A stretch of DNA of 56,731 nucleotides from Betaproteobacteria bacterium (GCA_009693235.1 SHXR01000023.1:1-56731); one strand, 5' to 3'; counted from the first letter of the stretch, positions 46,300-56,259 are shown. Numbers and translations: made by a program. The notes: generated from the sequence alone by a model not told the origin.

Positions 46300-46962
46300 T
46301 TACTTCGATTTCGCCGGCTTGCCGCCCGCCGGTTTGGGGCCACGGTTGGCGCCCGCCTTGGCATCACCACCACCGCCACCACCCATGCCGGGCTCAACCA
46401 CTTTCTTCTTCTTCACCGGTGCCTTGGTGGGCGTGACTTTGGCCGCGACTTCGCGCGCCTTTTCACGCTTGGCATCGATTTCCTTCATGTTCTCTTCGCG
46501 CTCTTTTGCGCTCACTGCTTGCGCTTCAACCGCCGCCACCGCGCCACCGGCGGCTTCAATCGCGGCCTTGGCGCCCTTGGTTACCATCAGACCGGACAGA
46601 CTGATCTTGCGGGTAATCGCACCCGAGAGAATCACGCGAGCGCGAATCGATCGAATCGGCACCACACCCAGAGCCTTCAACGCTTTGAAATCGAACGTAT
46701 CGCCTTCCAACGGCTGGAGGTCGGACAGACGTACTTCGGCCGTCACGGCTTTCAACGGCGAGGTGAAACCACGCTTTGGCAAACGACGCTGAAGGGGCAT
46801 TTGACCGCCTTCGAAGCCGACCTTGTGAAAACCGCCCGAGCGCGATTTCTGTCCCTTGTGACCGCGACCCGCGGTCTTGCCAAGGCCCGAGCCGATACCA
46901 CGCCCGACGCGACGGCGGTTCTTCTTGGAGCCCGGTGCCGGGCTAAGATCGTTCAACAACAT
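46300..46962 (-). CDS. rplO: 50S ribosomal protein L15 with a long C-terminal tail
   Basis: The first 147 residues are a standard L15 ([40 protein letters not shown]). They are followed by about 73 extra residues: a charged helix-like segment ([20 protein letters not shown]), then a lysine, glycine and proline-rich end with six consecutive glycines ([14 protein letters not shown]). Typical L15 is about 145 residues. The stop codon lies in a 12-bp tandem duplication (GCGCGTTACTTC twice, 46283-46306). A dispersed repeat lies 77 bases upstream of the start. The tail is probably disordered and RNA-binding. Confidence 0.96.
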   Translation of the reverse strand: MLLNDLSPAPGSKKNRRRVGRGIGSGLGKTAGRGHKGQKSRSGGFHKVGFEGGQMPLQRRLPKRGFTSPLKAVTAEVRLSDLQPLEGDTFDFKALKALGVVPIRSIRARVILSGAITRKISLSGLMVTKGAKAAIEAAGGAVAAVEAQAVSAKEREENMKEIDAKREKAREVAAKVTPTKAPVKKKKVVEPGMGGGGGGDAKAGANRGPKPAGGKPAKSK

Positions 46963-47038
46963 AGCTATCGTCCTTGAGCGCTTTGTCGCAGAGCCAACTG
47001 GCGGCAGGCGACAACTCGCAGGGTATTCACTTTAAGGA

Positions 47039-47125
47039 GGCGCTGATTAAGCTATCTCGCGCAATCAGCGTGACCATATTTTTTGGGGCGTTACAAGGGG
47101 GCGAGCCCCCTTGTTCAATTATTCC
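47039..47125 (+). repeat. Dispersed two-hairpin repeat, copy 3, inside the spc operon
   Basis: Left hairpin CGCTGATTAAGCTATCTCGC then GCAATCAGCG; right hairpin is the perfect ACAAGGGGG-CGAG-CCCCCTTGT; the end is TTGTTCAATTATTCC. It fills most of the 166-base gap between rpmD and rplO, which is normally short in this operon. Right-end bases reach the rpmD stop. Because the transcript must pass through it, the hairpins would be in the spc mRNA. Confidence 0.8.
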
Positions 47126-47128
47126 TTA

Positions 47129-47314
47129 TCAACTCTCGGCTCGAACCAGGTAATTCACGCGCTGAATCATGCCCCGGACTTCCGGTGTATCGGGCAGCTC
47201 AACCGTGTGATTGATTCTTCGCAGCCCAAGGCCTTTCACGGTGGCCTTGTGCGTCGTCTTGCATCCGTTCGGGCTCTTAACGAGCGTTACTTTCACAGTC
47301 TTGGTGGTCGCCAT
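47129..47314 (-). CDS. rpmD: 50S ribosomal protein L30
   Basis: A 61-residue protein, [20 protein letters not shown] then [20 protein letters not shown], ending [13 protein letters not shown]. Length and motifs fit L30. Unusually, it is followed by a dispersed repeat instead of directly by rplO. Confidence 0.95.
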   Translation of the reverse strand: MATTKTVKVTLVKSPNGCKTTHKATVKGLGLRRINHTVELPDTPEVRGMIQRVNYLVRAES

Positions 47315-47323
47315 GTCGTCGTC

Positions 47324-47842
47324 CTACCCCGTCAGTTCTTCAACCGTCTTGCCACGCTTGGCGGCAATTTCAGCCGGCGTTCGCATGGCGCGCAGCCCGT
47401 CCAGCGTTGCGCGCACGACGTTATAGGGGTTGGTCGAGCCGAGGCACTTAGCAAGAACATTGGTGATGCCAAGCACCTCAAACACGGCACGCATTGGACC
47501 ACCGGCGATAATCCCGGTTCCTTCGGCGGCCGGCTGCATGAGCACCGTCGCGGCACCATGTTTGCCCACCACGGTGTGATGCAAGGTACCGTTCTTCAGA
47601 CTGACCTTGAACATTCTGCGGCGCGCTTCATCCATGGCCTTTTGGACCGCAACCGGCACTTCACGGGCTTTGCCTTTGCCCATGCCGACCGCGCCGTCGC
47701 CATCGCCCACGACCGTCAATGCAGCAAAACCGAGAATACGACCACCCTTCACCACCTTGGTCACGCGGTTGACTGCCACCATCTTTTCACGCAGTCCGTC
47801 ACCCCGTTCTTCGGATGCCTGCACTCGTTGCATTCTTGCCAT
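47324..47842 (-). CDS. rpsE: 30S ribosomal protein S5
   Basis: A 172-residue protein. The S5 dsRNA-binding domain is [20 protein letters not shown] and the C-terminal domain includes [20 protein letters not shown] and [14 protein letters not shown]5 supports decoding accuracy and mRNA helicase activity at the entry pore. Spacing to rplR is 18 bases. Confidence 0.97.
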   Translation of the reverse strand: MARMQRVQASEERGDGLREKMVAVNRVTKVVKGGRILGFAALTVVGDGDGAVGMGKGKAREVPVAVQKAMDEARRRMFKVSLKNGTLHHTVVGKHGAATVLMQPAAEGTGIIAGGPMRAVFEVLGITNVLAKCLGSTNPYNVVRATLDGLRAMRTPAEIAAKRGKTVEELTG

Positions 47843-47860
47843 TGCGTCAGGTCTCCATGA

Positions 47861-48217
47861 TTAGAACTTGAGGCCGCCTTCGCGGGCCGCATCGGCGAGT
47901 GCCTGCACGCGACCGTGGTACCTGAAACCACCACGATCAAATGCAACGCTCTCGATACCGAGTGCTTTTGCCTTGGCAGCAATGCGCTTGCCGACAGCAA
48001 CGGCCGCGCCTTTGTTGCCGCCGTTTGGAATCGTCGCGCGCACTTCCTTTTCCACCGTCGATGCGCTGGTGAGAACGCGCGTACCGTCATCCGAGTAAAG
48101 CTGGGCGTAGATGTGCGTGTTGGTGCGGTGAATGGCCAGCCGCGGTACGCGCAACTCCGCGATCTTCAGGCGGGTTTGGCGCGACCGGCGCAACCGTGCA
48201 ACGTTTTTGTCCTTCAT
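47861..48217 (-). CDS. rplR: 50S ribosomal protein L18
   Basis: A 118-residue protein with [40 protein letters not shown] and the end [25 protein letters not shown] motif. It binds 5S rRNA with L5. A 98-base gap with two hairpins precedes it, on the rplF side. Confidence 0.97.
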   Translation of the reverse strand: MKDKNVARLRRSRQTRLKIAELRVPRLAIHRTNTHIYAQLYSDDGTRVLTSASTVEKEVRATIPNGGNKGAAVAVGKRIAAKAKALGIESVAFDRGGFRYHGRVQALADAAREGGLKF

Positions 48218-48240
48218 ATACGCCTTTCGGAATCTATTTC

Positions 48241-48306
48241 AATATCCGGGACAGGTCCCCGGATATTCCCTGAATTAGGGGCTGTTGCTATTTTGCTGCA
48301 ACAGCC
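48241..48306. repeat. Two perfect hairpins between rplF and rplR
   Basis: Hairpin 1 is AATATCCGGG-ACAGGTC-CCCGGATATT (48241-48267, 10-bp stem). Hairpin 2 is GGCTGTTGC-TATTTTGCT-GCAACAGCC-type (48280-48306, 9-bp stem). They lie in a 98-base gap that is normally about 10 bases in this operon. The GACAGGTCCCCGG core resembles REP-type sequences scattered in proteobacteria. They could be mobile or mRNA-processing structures. Confidence 0.6.
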
Positions 48307-48315
48307 TTTCAGCGA

Positions 48316-48849
48316 TTATTTCTTCTTGGTTTCCTTGATGATGACCCGCTCATCGATATAACGAACACCCTTGCCCTTATAGGGCTCCGGGGGGCGATAC
48401 GCGCGCACTTCGGCGGCGACCTGCCCGACTTGTTGTTTGTCGATTCCCGTGATGATGATTTCCGTTTGCGTCGGTGTTTCCGCCTTCACACCCTTTGGCA
48501 TCGGATGCACCACCGGATGTGAGAAGCCCAGCGTCAAATTCAACTTGTCGCCGGCCGCTGCCGCACGATAGCCGACGCCGACCAAACTGAGCCTGCGCTC
48601 GAATCCCTTCGTGACACCTAGGATCATGTTGGCCAACAGCGCTCGCGTCGTGCCGGACATGGCGTTCGATCGATTGCTTTCTTCCACCTGCTCGACGGTG
48701 ATGATGTCGCCGTCTTTCTTGACACGGATCACATCGCTCAATTGCTGCGACAAGGTACCAAGCGGACCTTTGACCGAGATTTTCGCGCCCGACACATTCA
48801 CTTCGACGCCTTTTGGCACCGTGACTGGGCTTTTGCCTACGCGGGACAT
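48316..48849 (-). CDS. rplF: 50S ribosomal protein L6
   Basis: A 177-residue protein: [20 protein letters not shown], then [20 protein letters not shown] and the highly conserved end [18 protein letters not shown]6 binds the sarcin-ricin region and helps place elongation factors. The frame is intact. Confidence 0.97.
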   Translation of the reverse strand: MSRVGKSPVTVPKGVEVNVSGAKISVKGPLGTLSQQLSDVIRVKKDGDIITVEQVEESNRSNAMSGTTRALLANMILGVTKGFERRLSLVGVGYRAAAAGDKLNLTLGFSHPVVHPMPKGVKAETPTQTEIIITGIDKQQVGQVAAEVRAYRPPEPYKGKGVRYIDERVIIKETKKK

Positions 48850-48861
48850 GTGCGTGTCTCC

Positions 48862-49257
48862 TTAGACCACGATGCAGAGCACTTCGCCACCGACACCGGT
48901 AGCGCGCGCTTTGCGATCGGTCATGACGCCTTGCGACGTCGAGACAATGGCCACGCCCAAGCCGTTCAACACGGTCGGAATATCGTGGGTGCCTTTGTAC
49001 ACGCGCAGGCCCGGTCGGCTGATGCGCTCGATCTTCTCGATGACGGGACGACCGGCATAGTAGCGAAGGCCGATTTCCATCTGGTTCTTGCCGGTCTCGG
49101 AGCGCACCGCAAAACTCTCAATGTAGCCTTCATCTTGCAATACTTTTGCGATGGCCAGCTTGATCTTCGAAGAGGGCATCGAAACATTGGTCTTGCCGAC
49201 GCTTTGCGCATTACGAATGCGCGTCAACATGTCGGCGATTGGATCGGTCATGCTCAT
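48862..49257 (-). CDS. rpsH: 30S ribosomal protein S8
   Basis: A 131-residue protein: [20 protein letters not shown], then [20 protein letters not shown] and the S8 signature [21 protein letters not shown]8 binds 16S helix 21 and in E. coli represses the spc operon by binding its mRNA at rplE. Confidence 0.97.
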   Translation of the reverse strand: MSMTDPIADMLTRIRNAQSVGKTNVSMPSSKIKLAIAKVLQDEGYIESFAVRSETGKNQMEIGLRYYAGRPVIEKIERISRPGLRVYKGTHDIPTVLNGLGVAIVSTSQGVMTDRKARATGVGGEVLCIVV

Positions 49258-49269
49258 CGCTCGCCCCTC

Positions 49270-49575
49270 CTACCAGCTGGCCTTGACGAGGCCCGGAATT
49301 TCTCCGCGCATCGCGGCTTCGCGCAGTTTCGTGCGCCCCAGCCCGAATTTTCGATAAGTCCCCCGCGGGCGGCCGGTGATCTGGCATCGGTTACGCATGC
49401 GCGAGGGGGATGCATTGCGCGGCAGCTGATGGAATTTATCCCTCGCCATCTGCCTCTCATCATCGGAGAGTCGTGGATTTTCGATGACGGCAAGAAGTTC
49501 CGCGCGACGGGTCTTGTACTTCGCGACCGTGAGGCGCTTCTTCTTTTCCCGGTTAATCATTGACGTCTTTGCCAT
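49270..49575 (-). CDS. rpsN: 30S ribosomal protein S14 (zinc-free type)
   Basis: A 101-residue protein, [20 protein letters not shown], with [20 protein letters not shown] and the end [11 protein letters not shown]. Only one Cys is seen, so this is the long C-minus form usual in Proteobacteria. The gap to rplE is 12 bases. Confidence 0.97.
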   Translation of the reverse strand: MAKTSMINREKKKRLTVAKYKTRRAELLAVIENPRLSDDERQMARDKFHQLPRNASPSRMRNRCQITGRPRGTYRKFGLGRTKLREAAMRGEIPGLVKASW

Positions 49576-49587
49576 TGCCGACCCAGT

Positions 49588-50130
49588 CTAGTTGGTTCTC
49601 AACGGGAACTTGAACGCTTGAAGCAGCGCACGCGCTTCATCGTCATTTCGCGCGGTGGTGGTGATACTGATGTTCATGCCACGAATCGCGTCGATCTTGT
49701 CGTACTCGATTTCGGGGAAAATGATCTGCTCTTTCACGCCGAGGTTGTAATTGCCCCGGCCATCAAACGCGCGATTCGAGATGCCGCGAAAGTCGCGCAC
49801 ACGCGGAATCGAAACCGAGATCAGCCGATCGAGAAATTCGTACATCCGCTTGCCCCGCAAGGTCACCATGCAACCGACCGGATAGTCTTTACGGATCTTG
49901 AACGTCGCGATCGACTTCCGTGCCTTGGTGAGCACGGGCTTCTGACCGGCGATCTTCGTGAGATCATCCACCGCATTATCGAGAATCTTCTTGTCGGACG
50001 TGGCTTCGCCAACGCCCATGTTGAGCGTGATTTTCTGAATGCGCGGAACCTGCATGACGCTCGAGTACCCGAATTTCTTCATGAGATCGGGCACTACCGT
50101 CTTTTGATAGAACTCCAACAACCGTGCCAT
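49588..50130 (-). CDS. rplE: 50S ribosomal protein L5
   Basis: A 180-residue protein, [20 protein letters not shown], with [20 protein letters not shown] and [20 protein letters not shown], ending [15 protein letters not shown] 50130 is the normal L5 start; the open frame continues upstream into the rplX spacer without meaning. L5 carries 5S rRNA and touches P-site tRNA. Confidence 0.97.
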   Translation of the reverse strand: MARLLEFYQKTVVPDLMKKFGYSSVMQVPRIQKITLNMGVGEATSDKKILDNAVDDLTKIAGQKPVLTKARKSIATFKIRKDYPVGCMVTLRGKRMYEFLDRLISVSIPRVRDFRGISNRAFDGRGNYNLGVKEQIIFPEIEYDKIDAIRGMNISITTTARNDDEARALLQAFKFPLRTN

Positions 50131-50152
50131 GGATGGGCCTTCCGCAGTCCTC

Positions 50153-50485
50153 TTACTTGACCGGATCGACGAGCTCACCCGTCGACTTGAAAATTCTCAC
50201 TTTGCGCTCTTCTGCGCCCGTGCCGACGGTCTTGATGCCGACACGGTCCGGCTTGCCGGTCTGCGCATTGAAGAGTGCAATGTTCGAGATATGGATCGGC
50301 ATGTCTTTGTCGACGATGCCGCCTTGCTGACCCTTCATAGGATTGGGGCGCTGATGCTTCTTGGTGCGATTCACACCTTCCACGATCAAGTGTTCGTCGC
50401 CCACCTGCTTCACGACGTTGCCGCGCTTGCCTTTGTCCCGTCCTGTGATGACCATGACGTCATCGCCCTTGCGAATTCGTTGCAT
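50153..50485 (-). CDS. rplX: 50S ribosomal protein L24
   Basis: A 110-residue KOW protein: [20 protein letters not shown], then [20 protein letters not shown] and [20 protein letters not shown]24 starts 50S assembly. It lies 10 bases after rplN. Confidence 0.97.
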   Translation of the reverse strand: MQRIRKGDDVMVITGRDKGKRGNVVKQVGDEHLIVEGVNRTKKHQRPNPMKGQQGGIVDKDMPIHISNIALFNAQTGKPDRVGIKTVGTGAEERKVRIFKSTGELVDPVK

Positions 50486-50495
50486 GTGCGCCTCT

Positions 50496-50864
50496 TTAGA
50501 TAACTTCCGGGGCGAGCGACACGATTTTCATGAAGCGCTCGGTGCGCAGCTCGCGCGTCACCGGGCCGAAAATACGCGTGCCGATCGGCTCGAATTTGTT
50601 CGAGAGCAGCACGGCTGCGTTGGTATCGAACTTGACGAGCGAGCCATCCGGCCGGCGCACGCCTTTGGCGGTTCGCACGACGACGGCGTGGTGGATCTCA
50701 CCTTTCTTGACGCGACCCCGTGGGGCGCAATCCTTGACGCTCACCTTGATGATGTCGCCGATCCCCGCGTATCGCCGCTTGGACCCGCCCAGCACCTTGA
50801 TGCACATCACCGAGCGCGCGCCGGTATTGTCGGCAACGTCCAGCAGGCTTTGCATCTGAATCAT
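50496..50864 (-). CDS. rplN: 50S ribosomal protein L14
   Basis: A 122-residue protein starting [20 protein letters not shown] and ending [11 protein letters not shown], with [23 protein letters not shown] 50864 is the family start. It is the first gene of the spc operon; a promoter lies 160-190 bases upstream (51024-51053). Confidence 0.97.
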   Translation of the reverse strand: MIQMQSLLDVADNTGARSVMCIKVLGGSKRRYAGIGDIIKVSVKDCAPRGRVKKGEIHHAVVVRTAKGVRRPDGSLVKFDTNAAVLLSNKFEPIGTRIFGPVTRELRTERFMKIVSLAPEVI

Positions 50865-51023
50865 TTTTCTCTGCTCCAACTTGTCCCGCTAGTGGACGCC
50901 ATGAGCGCCCGAGGTGCGGTCAGTCTTGGATCCCGTTCGGGAAATTTTGGGAGCCCGCCGCGTTGACTGCTGCGTTGGGCCACCTACTATGCTTCGCTGT
51001 GTTGTGGATACGAAGAGCCGACG

Positions 51024-51053
51024 AGTATAACAACTATTTCCTTGGACTGGCAA
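51024..51053 (-). promoter_or_regulatory. Candidate sigma-70 promoter of the spc operon
   Basis: On the minus strand TTGCCA (complement of 51048-51053) is followed after 18 bases by TATACT (complement of 51024-51029), a near-consensus -35/-10 pair. It lies in the 240-base gap between rpsQ and rplN, where the S10 and spc operons meet. The leader between promoter and rplN contains a small CCCGAACGGG hairpin. Confidence 0.75.
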
Positions 51054-51104
51054 GCCTTTGTCCATCCCGCATGCCCTTAACCGGCTGCGGGCGCGAAAAT
51101 TATT

Positions 51105-51389
51105 TCAATACGCCTTCGCGCGCTCGACCAGCGCCGTCACGCGCCACGTCTTGGTCTTGGAGATTGGCCGGCATTCCTCGATGGTGACGAGGTCGCCTTC
51201 CTTGTACTCATCTTTCTCGTCATGCGCGTGGTACTTCTTCGAGAGCGTGATGGTCTTGCCAACCAATGGATGGGCGACCCGGCGCTCGATCAGCACGGTG
51301 ACGGTCTTTTGCATCTTGTCGCTCACCACCCGCCCGGTCAGCGACCGTACCGTGGTCTTGCGAGGAGTGGTTACCTGGGGTTCGGTCAT
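51105..51389 (-). CDS. rpsQ: 30S ribosomal protein S17
   Basis: A 94-residue OB-fold protein: [40 protein letters not shown] and [20 protein letters not shown]. It is the last gene of the S10 operon and overlaps rpmC by 4 bases. Confidence 0.96.
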   Translation of the reverse strand: MTEPQVTTPRKTTVRSLTGRVVSDKMQKTVTVLIERRVAHPLVGKTITLSKKYHAHDEKDEYKEGDLVTIEECRPISKTKTWRVTALVERAKAY

Positions 51390-51586
51390 GGTTGGGGCGC
51401 TCGTGATTTCTCAGCCAAGATGGTCTGCACGCGAGCAACGTCGCGGCGCGTCCGGCTAAGTTGCGTCGTGTTGGTAAGTTGCTGCGTCGCCTTTTGCATC
51501 CGGAGTGAAAAATGCGCGCGCAGCAGTTCGCTGAGTTCCTTCTTCAATTCAGCGGTGTTTTTCTTTCTGAGTTCAGCTGCCTTCAT
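51386..51586 (-). CDS. rpmC: 50S ribosomal protein L29
   Basis: A 66-residue helical hairpin protein: [20 protein letters not shown], then [20 protein letters not shown] and [15 protein letters not shown]29 sits at the tunnel exit and takes part in docking trigger factor and SRP. It lies 6 bases after rplP. Confidence 0.96.
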   Translation of the reverse strand: MKAAELRKKNTAELKKELSELLRAHFSLRMQKATQQLTNTTQLSRTRRDVARVQTILAEKSRAPQP

Positions 51587-51592
51587 GACTGG

Positions 51593-52006
51593 TCATCCTA
51601 CCTGTCGGAGTACGAAGGAGGTCTTCAAGGGCAATTTGGCCGCCGCAAGCTTGAACGCTTCGCGCGCCAGATTTTCCTCGACGCCATCCATCTCATACAA
51701 CACTTTGCCGGGTTGAATTTCGGCGACGAAATACTCGGGATTGCCCTTGCCGTTACCCATCCGCACTTCGGCGGGCTTTTGGGAAATGGGCTTATCGGGG
51801 AAAATTCGGATCCAGATGCGGCCACCACGCTTGATGTGGCGGGTCATGGCGCGCCGGGCGGCTTCGATCTGGCGGGCCGTCAAGCGACCGCGATCGATCG
51901 CCTTCAGGCCGAATTCACCGAACGACACTTTATTGCCGCGCGTCGCAACGCCTTTGTTGCGACCCTTTTGTTGTTTGCGGTACTTGGTTCTAGCTGGTTG
52001 AAGCAT
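51593..52006 (-). CDS. rplP: 50S ribosomal protein L16
   Basis: A 137-residue protein: [63 protein letters not shown] 52006 lies inside the 3' end of rpsC (17-base overlap). Its Shine-Dalgarno GGAGG is within the S3 tail codons. L16 helps position A-site tRNA. Confidence 0.97.
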   Translation of the reverse strand: MLQPARTKYRKQQKGRNKGVATRGNKVSFGEFGLKAIDRGRLTARQIEAARRAMTRHIKRGGRIWIRIFPDKPISQKPAEVRMGNGKGNPEYFVAEIQPGKVLYEMDGVEENLAREAFKLAAAKLPLKTSFVLRQVG

Positions 52007-52919
52007 CACCGCCTCCAGGAGTCTTTACAACACGACGCGGGCCAGGCTTCGGCGCATTTGCGTCCGCCGCCGGTGTGGCAGCGGCATCAGGTTTGGTATT
52101 CCCACCCGCTTCGCTCTTCTTCACGCGTGTTCGGGTGGGTGGCCCTTTGGGTTTTTCCGCTGCCGGTGCAGGCGCATCGGGTCTTCCGGCAGCACCCGGC
52201 CGTGACAAAGTCTTGCGACCACGTCGTGGCGCTTCCGGCTCCGGTGGCGGCGGTGGCGGCGGCATGGAAATCGAGGGATGCTCGTTCTTCGCAAGCACGT
52301 CGCCCTTGTAGATCCAGACCTTTACACCAATGACGCCGTAGGTGGTTTTCGCTTCCGAAAATCCGTAATCGATATCCGCGCGCAGCGTGTGCAACGGCAC
52401 GCGTCCTTCGCGGTACCACTCGGTCCGCGCGATCTCGATACCGTTCAGGCGGCCGGCGCTCATGATCTTGATGCCTTGCGCGCCCAGCCGCATGCTGTTC
52501 TGCATCGCGCGCTTCATCGCGCGGCGGAACATGATCCGCTTTTCGAGCTGCTGCGCAATGGAATCGGCGACCAGTTGCGCGTCGAGTTCGGGTTTGCGAA
52601 TTTCTTCGATGTTCACATGCACGGCCTGCACGCCAAGGAGTTTGCGCAGATCGGCCTTGAGGACTTCGATGTCCTCGCCTTTCTTACCGATCACCACCCC
52701 GGGGCGCGCGCTATGGATGGTGATACGCGCATCGCGGGCGGGCCGCTCGATGATGACGCGTCCGACCGAGGCGTGGGCGAGCTTGCCCTTCAGGTAGGCG
52801 CGGACCCGCAGATCTTCATTCAGCATGCCGACGAAGTTGCGATTATTGGCAAACCAGCGCGACGTCCAGTTCTTGTTGACGACGAGCCGGAATCCGGTTG
52901 GATGAATCTTTTGTCCCAT
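51990..52919 (-). CDS. rpsC: 30S ribosomal protein S3 with a long proline-rich tail
   Basis: The first ~215 residues are S3 ([22 protein letters not shown] domain with [20 protein letters not shown]). A C-terminal tail of about 95 residues follows, starting [17 protein letters not shown] with seven consecutive prolines and continuing as a Pro/Ala/Lys-rich segment to GGGDASTS. Bacterial S3 is usually 210-280 residues. The tail overlaps rplP by 17 bases. Runs of this many prolines normally stall ribosomes unless EF-P is present. S3 lines the mRNA entry channel. Confidence 0.96.
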   Translation of the reverse strand: MGQKIHPTGFRLVVNKNWTSRWFANNRNFVGMLNEDLRVRAYLKGKLAHASVGRVIIERPARDARITIHSARPGVVIGKKGEDIEVLKADLRKLLGVQAVHVNIEEIRKPELDAQLVADSIAQQLEKRIMFRRAMKRAMQNSMRLGAQGIKIMSAGRLNGIEIARTEWYREGRVPLHTLRADIDYGFSEAKTTYGVIGVKVWIYKGDVLAKNEHPSISMPPPPPPPEPEAPRRGRKTLSRPGAAGRPDAPAPAAEKPKGPPTRTRVKKSEAGGNTKPDAAATPAADANAPKPGPRRVVKTPGGGDASTS

Positions 52920-52929
52920 TGCGCGCCCT

Positions 52930-53283
52930 TTATTTGGTGGCTTTCTTCGGGGCGTCGTCACTGACCGTCACGAAGACATGGCAGGATGGTTTGCTGATGC
53001 GATTCCCGCGCCCTTTGGCACGTGCGTGAAATCGTTTGAGCACGCCACCATGCTCGACCAGAATGGTTTTCACCTTGAGTTCATCGACGTCCGCGCCAGC
53101 ATTGTGCTCGGCATTGGCAATCGCCGACTCGAGCACTTTCTTGATGATCTTGGCTGCTTTCTTTGGGCTGAAATTGAGCAGGTTGATGGCGCGCTCAACC
53201 GGCAATCCTCGCACCTGGTCGGCCACCAGTCGACCCTTTTGAGCCGACAGGCGCACGCCCCATAGCTTTGCTTGTGTATCCAT
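52930..53283 (-). CDS. rplV: 50S ribosomal protein L22
   Basis: A 117-residue protein: [40 protein letters not shown] and [23 protein letters not shown] 53283 is the L22 start; the open frame extends upstream over rpsS but this is not coding. L22's beta-hairpin lines the exit tunnel. Confidence 0.97.
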   Translation of the reverse strand: MDTQAKLWGVRLSAQKGRLVADQVRGLPVERAINLLNFSPKKAAKIIKKVLESAIANAEHNAGADVDELKVKTILVEHGGVLKRFHARAKGRGNRISKPSCHVFVTVSDDAPKKATK

Positions 53284-53299
53284 GTTGGTGTCCTTGCCC

Positions 53300-53596
53300 C
53301 TACTTCTTCTTCGCCGCGGCAGCTGTTGCCGTCTTGCGATCGGCGGTGTGCCCTTTGAAGGTTCTCGTCGCGGAGAATTCGCCCAGCTTGTGGCCAACCA
53401 TGTTCTCGGTCACATAGACGGGAATGTGCTGCTTGCCGTTGTGCACGGCGATGGTCAACCCGACAAAATCCGGCAGCACCGTCGAGCGGCGTGACCAGGT
53501 TTTGATTGGGCGCTTGTCGTTGCTTGCGCGCGCAGCCTCGGTCTTCGCCATCAGATGATGGTCGACAAACGGGCCTTTTTTCAGCGATCGTGCCAT
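53300..53596 (-). CDS. rpsS: 30S ribosomal protein S19
   Basis: A 98-residue protein: [20 protein letters not shown], then [20 protein letters not shown] and [20 protein letters not shown], with a short Ala/Lys tail. S19 sits in the 30S head beside S13. Confidence 0.97.
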   Translation of the reverse strand: MARSLKKGPFVDHHLMAKTEAARASNDKRPIKTWSRRSTVLPDFVGLTIAVHNGKQHIPVYVTENMVGHKLGEFSATRTFKGHTADRKTATAAAAKKK

Positions 53597-53611
53597 TTAC
53601 GTGTTCCTCCC

Positions 53612-54439
53612 TTACTTCCGCTTGTGGCGGCTGGTGACGATCATGCTCTTGGTGCGCTTGTTCTTGCGCGTACGGTAACCTTTTGCGAGCGTGCCCCATG
53701 GTGAGACGGGATCCCGCTTAGTGCCGGTGCGACCTTCACCACCGCCGTGCGGATGATCGATCGGATTCATTGCGACACCGCGAACAGTCGGGCGAATACC
53801 GCGCCAGCGCTTGGCGCCCGCTTTGCCGAACTTGCGAAGATTGCTTTCCTCGTTGCCGACTTCGCCGATGGTCGCGCGGCACTCTACGTGCACTTTGCGA
53901 ATCTCGCCTGAGCGTAGTCGCAATTGGGCATATTCGGTTTCCCGCGCGAGCAGTTGCACGGAGGTGCCCGCTGAGCGTGCGAGCTGCGCACCTTTGCCCG
54001 GCTTCATCTCGATGCAATGGATCGTCGTGCCGACCGGAATGTTGCGCAGCGGCAGGCAATTACCAGGGCGAATGGGCGATTCCGGGCCGCTTTGCAAGGA
54101 CGTTCCGACCGCAACGCCCTTTGGCGCGATGATGTAGCGACGCTCACCATCCGCGTAGCAGAGCAACGCGAGATGGGCGCTGCGATTCGGGTCGTGCTCA
54201 ATGCGCTCAATCTTGGCGGCAATGCCATCCTTGTCGCGGCGGAAATCGACGATCCGGTAGTGTTGCTGATGGCCACCACCTTTATGGCGCATCGTAATGA
54301 TGCCGCGATTGTTGCGGCCGGAGCCACGAATCTTCTTTTCGGTAAGCGGTGCGTACGGCTTACCTTTGTGCAAATCGGGATTGACGACCTTGACCAGGCC
54401 GCGCCGGCCGGCGGAAGTCGGTTTGACTTTGACTAGCAT
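53612..54439 (-). CDS. rplB: 50S ribosomal protein L2
   Basis: A 275-residue protein: [40 protein letters not shown], and the peptidyl-transferase-proximal region [15 protein letters not shown] with the conserved His. L2 is needed for subunit joining and peptide bond formation. Start ATG 54439 is 3 bases after rplW. Confidence 0.97.
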   Translation of the reverse strand: MLVKVKPTSAGRRGLVKVVNPDLHKGKPYAPLTEKKIRGSGRNNRGIITMRHKGGGHQQHYRIVDFRRDKDGIAAKIERIEHDPNRSAHLALLCYADGERRYIIAPKGVAVGTSLQSGPESPIRPGNCLPLRNIPVGTTIHCIEMKPGKGAQLARSAGTSVQLLARETEYAQLRLRSGEIRKVHVECRATIGEVGNEESNLRKFGKAGAKRWRGIRPTVRGVAMNPIDHPHGGGEGRTGTKRDPVSPWGTLAKGYRTRKNKRTKSMIVTSRHKRK

Positions 54440-54442
54440 GTT

Positions 54443-54760
54443 CTACTCCGCCGACTGGAAGTTGATGTCCTGCCCCGACTTCAGGCTTACATAGGCTTTT
54501 TTCCAATGGCGTCTGCGGCCCTGGATCTTGCCTACTTTCTTGTCCTTGCCGCGCACGTTCAACACGCGCACCCCCGTCACCTCGATCTTGCTCTCCTTCT
54601 TTTTGAAGAGGAGTTCGACCGCGGCCTTGATCTCGGGCTTGGTGGCATTGTCCAGCACGCGAAACACGTACTGATTCTGTTTCTCACCCACCATCGTGCT
54701 CTTCTCGGAGATGATGGGGGCAAGCAACACCTTCATGAGGCGTTCCGGATTCAGGCTCAT
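54443..54760 (-). CDS. rplW: 50S ribosomal protein L23
   Basis: A 105-residue protein: [40 protein letters not shown] and [22 protein letters not shown] 54760 overlaps the rplD stop (ATGA). L23 is the trigger-factor and SRP docking site at the tunnel exit. Confidence 0.96.
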   Translation of the reverse strand: MSLNPERLMKVLLAPIISEKSTMVGEKQNQYVFRVLDNATKPEIKAAVELLFKKKESKIEVTGVRVLNVRGKDKKVGKIQGRRRHWKKAYVSLKSGQDINFQSAE

Positions 54761-55377
54761 GCCCACATCTCCTCGAACTTGGTCACTGCCTTGCGGGTCA
54801 GCAATACATGCTTGAAGCGTACCAGCGACACCGGATTCGTTTCGCTTACGTTGAGCACCAGGACGTTGGCGAGGTTGCGGGAAGACAGCAACAGGTTGTC
54901 ATCGAGTTCATCGGTGATCACCAGCACTTCATCCAGCCCCATGCCCTTCAGCTTCTGCGCGAGCAGCTTCGTCTTTGGGGTATCGACTTTGAATTCATCG
55001 ATCACCTGTAAGCGGTTCTCACGAGCCAGTTGCGAGAAGATCGATGCCATGCCGGCGCGGTACATCTTGCGGTTCACCTTCTGGGTGAAATTCTCATCGG
55101 GCGTATTGGCGAAAATTCGGCCGCCGCCACGCCACAACGGGCTCGATGCCTTACCCGACCGTGCACGCCCAGTGCCTTTCTGGCGCCACGGTTTTTTCTT
55201 CGACTTGGCAACTTCGCTGCGACCGAGCTGCTTGCGATTGCCAAGCCGCGCATTCGCCTGATAGGCGACCACCAGCTGATGAACCAGCGACTCGTTGTAA
55301 TCGCGCGCGAACAGCGTGTCCGCGGCATTGACGGTTGCGGTGTTGGCGCCTTGTTCGTTAATGACCTTAAGTTCCAT
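54757..55377 (-). CDS. rplD: 50S ribosomal protein L4
   Basis: A 206-residue protein. The extended loop that lines the tunnel contains [20 protein letters not shown] and [20 protein letters not shown]. The C-terminal fold has [20 protein letters not shown]. In E. coli L4 represses the S10 operon. It lies 8 bases after rplC. Confidence 0.97.
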   Translation of the reverse strand: MELKVINEQGANTATVNAADTLFARDYNESLVHQLVVAYQANARLGNRKQLGRSEVAKSKKKPWRQKGTGRARSGKASSPLWRGGGRIFANTPDENFTQKVNRKMYRAGMASIFSQLARENRLQVIDEFKVDTPKTKLLAQKLKGMGLDEVLVITDELDDNLLLSSRNLANVLVLNVSETNPVSLVRFKHVLLTRKAVTKFEEMWA

Positions 55378-55385
55378 GGGTCAGC

Positions 55386-56120
55386 TCACTTCTTGGCCGC
55401 GGGCTTAGCCGCGGGTTTGGCTGGAGCGCCCTTGCCTGGCGCGCCTTTGCCCGGTGCGGCCGCTGCGACCACGCGCTTTTTCTTTGCCTTGGCTGCGGGC
55501 CGGACCACGATGTGGCCGTCGCGATGCCCCGGGACCGAACCTTTGATCCACAGAATCTGGCGCTCAGTATCAATGCGTACGATTTCGAGGCCAGGCACGG
55601 TGCGCTGTTTGGCGCCGAATTGACCCGGCATGCGTTTGCCCGGAAACACCCGACCCGGGTCTTGCGCTTGACCGATGGACCCTGGCGTATTGTGCGAACG
55701 CGAATTGCCGTGACTCGCACGATTGGACGAGAAATTATGACGGCGGATAACGCCAGAGAAGCCCTTACCCATGCTGGTGCCCGACACGTCGACGAATTGC
55801 CCGACCTGGAAAATATCGACGCCGATTTTTCCGCCTGGTTGCAGCGCGGCGACTTCATCGTTTTTCAAGCGGAATTCGCGGGTGGCGGAACCGGCTTCTG
55901 CCCCTGCCTTGGCGAGGTGACCGGCCTGCGCCTTGGTCACCCTGGATGCGCGGCGCTTTCCATAGGCAAGCTGCACCCCGGCATAGCCGTCGGATTCGAC
56001 GGTCTTTACCTGCGTAATACGATTATCGGCGACGTCGAGCACCGTCACGGGGAGTGATTCACCCTCGTCCGTGAAAATGCGCGTCATGCCGACCTTACGG
56101 CCGACGAGACCTAATGTCAT
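55386..56120 (-). CDS. rplC: 50S ribosomal protein L3 with an Ala/Lys/Pro tail
   Basis: A 244-residue protein. [20 protein letters not shown] opens it; [20 protein letters not shown] and [20 protein letters not shown] are the L3 core with the glutamine that PrmB methylates in relatives. From about residue 212 a 33-residue extra tail ([20 protein letters not shown] and on) extends past the usual 209-216 residues. It is 139 bases after rpsJ. Confidence 0.96.
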   Translation of the reverse strand: MTLGLVGRKVGMTRIFTDEGESLPVTVLDVADNRITQVKTVESDGYAGVQLAYGKRRASRVTKAQAGHLAKAGAEAGSATREFRLKNDEVAALQPGGKIGVDIFQVGQFVDVSGTSMGKGFSGVIRRHNFSSNRASHGNSRSHNTPGSIGQAQDPGRVFPGKRMPGQFGAKQRTVPGLEIVRIDTERQILWIKGSVPGHRDGHIVVRPAAKAKKKRVVAAAAPGKGAPGKGAPAKPAAKPAAKK

Positions 56121-56259
56121 TTTAATTCCCTCTCTTGAGGTGCCGACTGCAATTGGCCGGCAAATTAGTTACTGTGAAGCGTGACACCTAAATACGGTAA
56201 AACGTGATGCCCTATCGGGCGGTGAAAAGCCGTAGGCGTTCACTTTTCACCTTCACCGA
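56121..56259. other. rpsJ-rplC intergenic region with a hairpin
   Basis: A 139-base gap. GGTGAAAAG (56221-56229) pairs with CTTTTCACC (56243-56251) around a 13-base loop, and GCCC-TATC-GGGC lies just before it. Several GTGA/TCAC-type motifs recur, as in REP-like sequences. No gene is seen. Confidence 0.45.
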
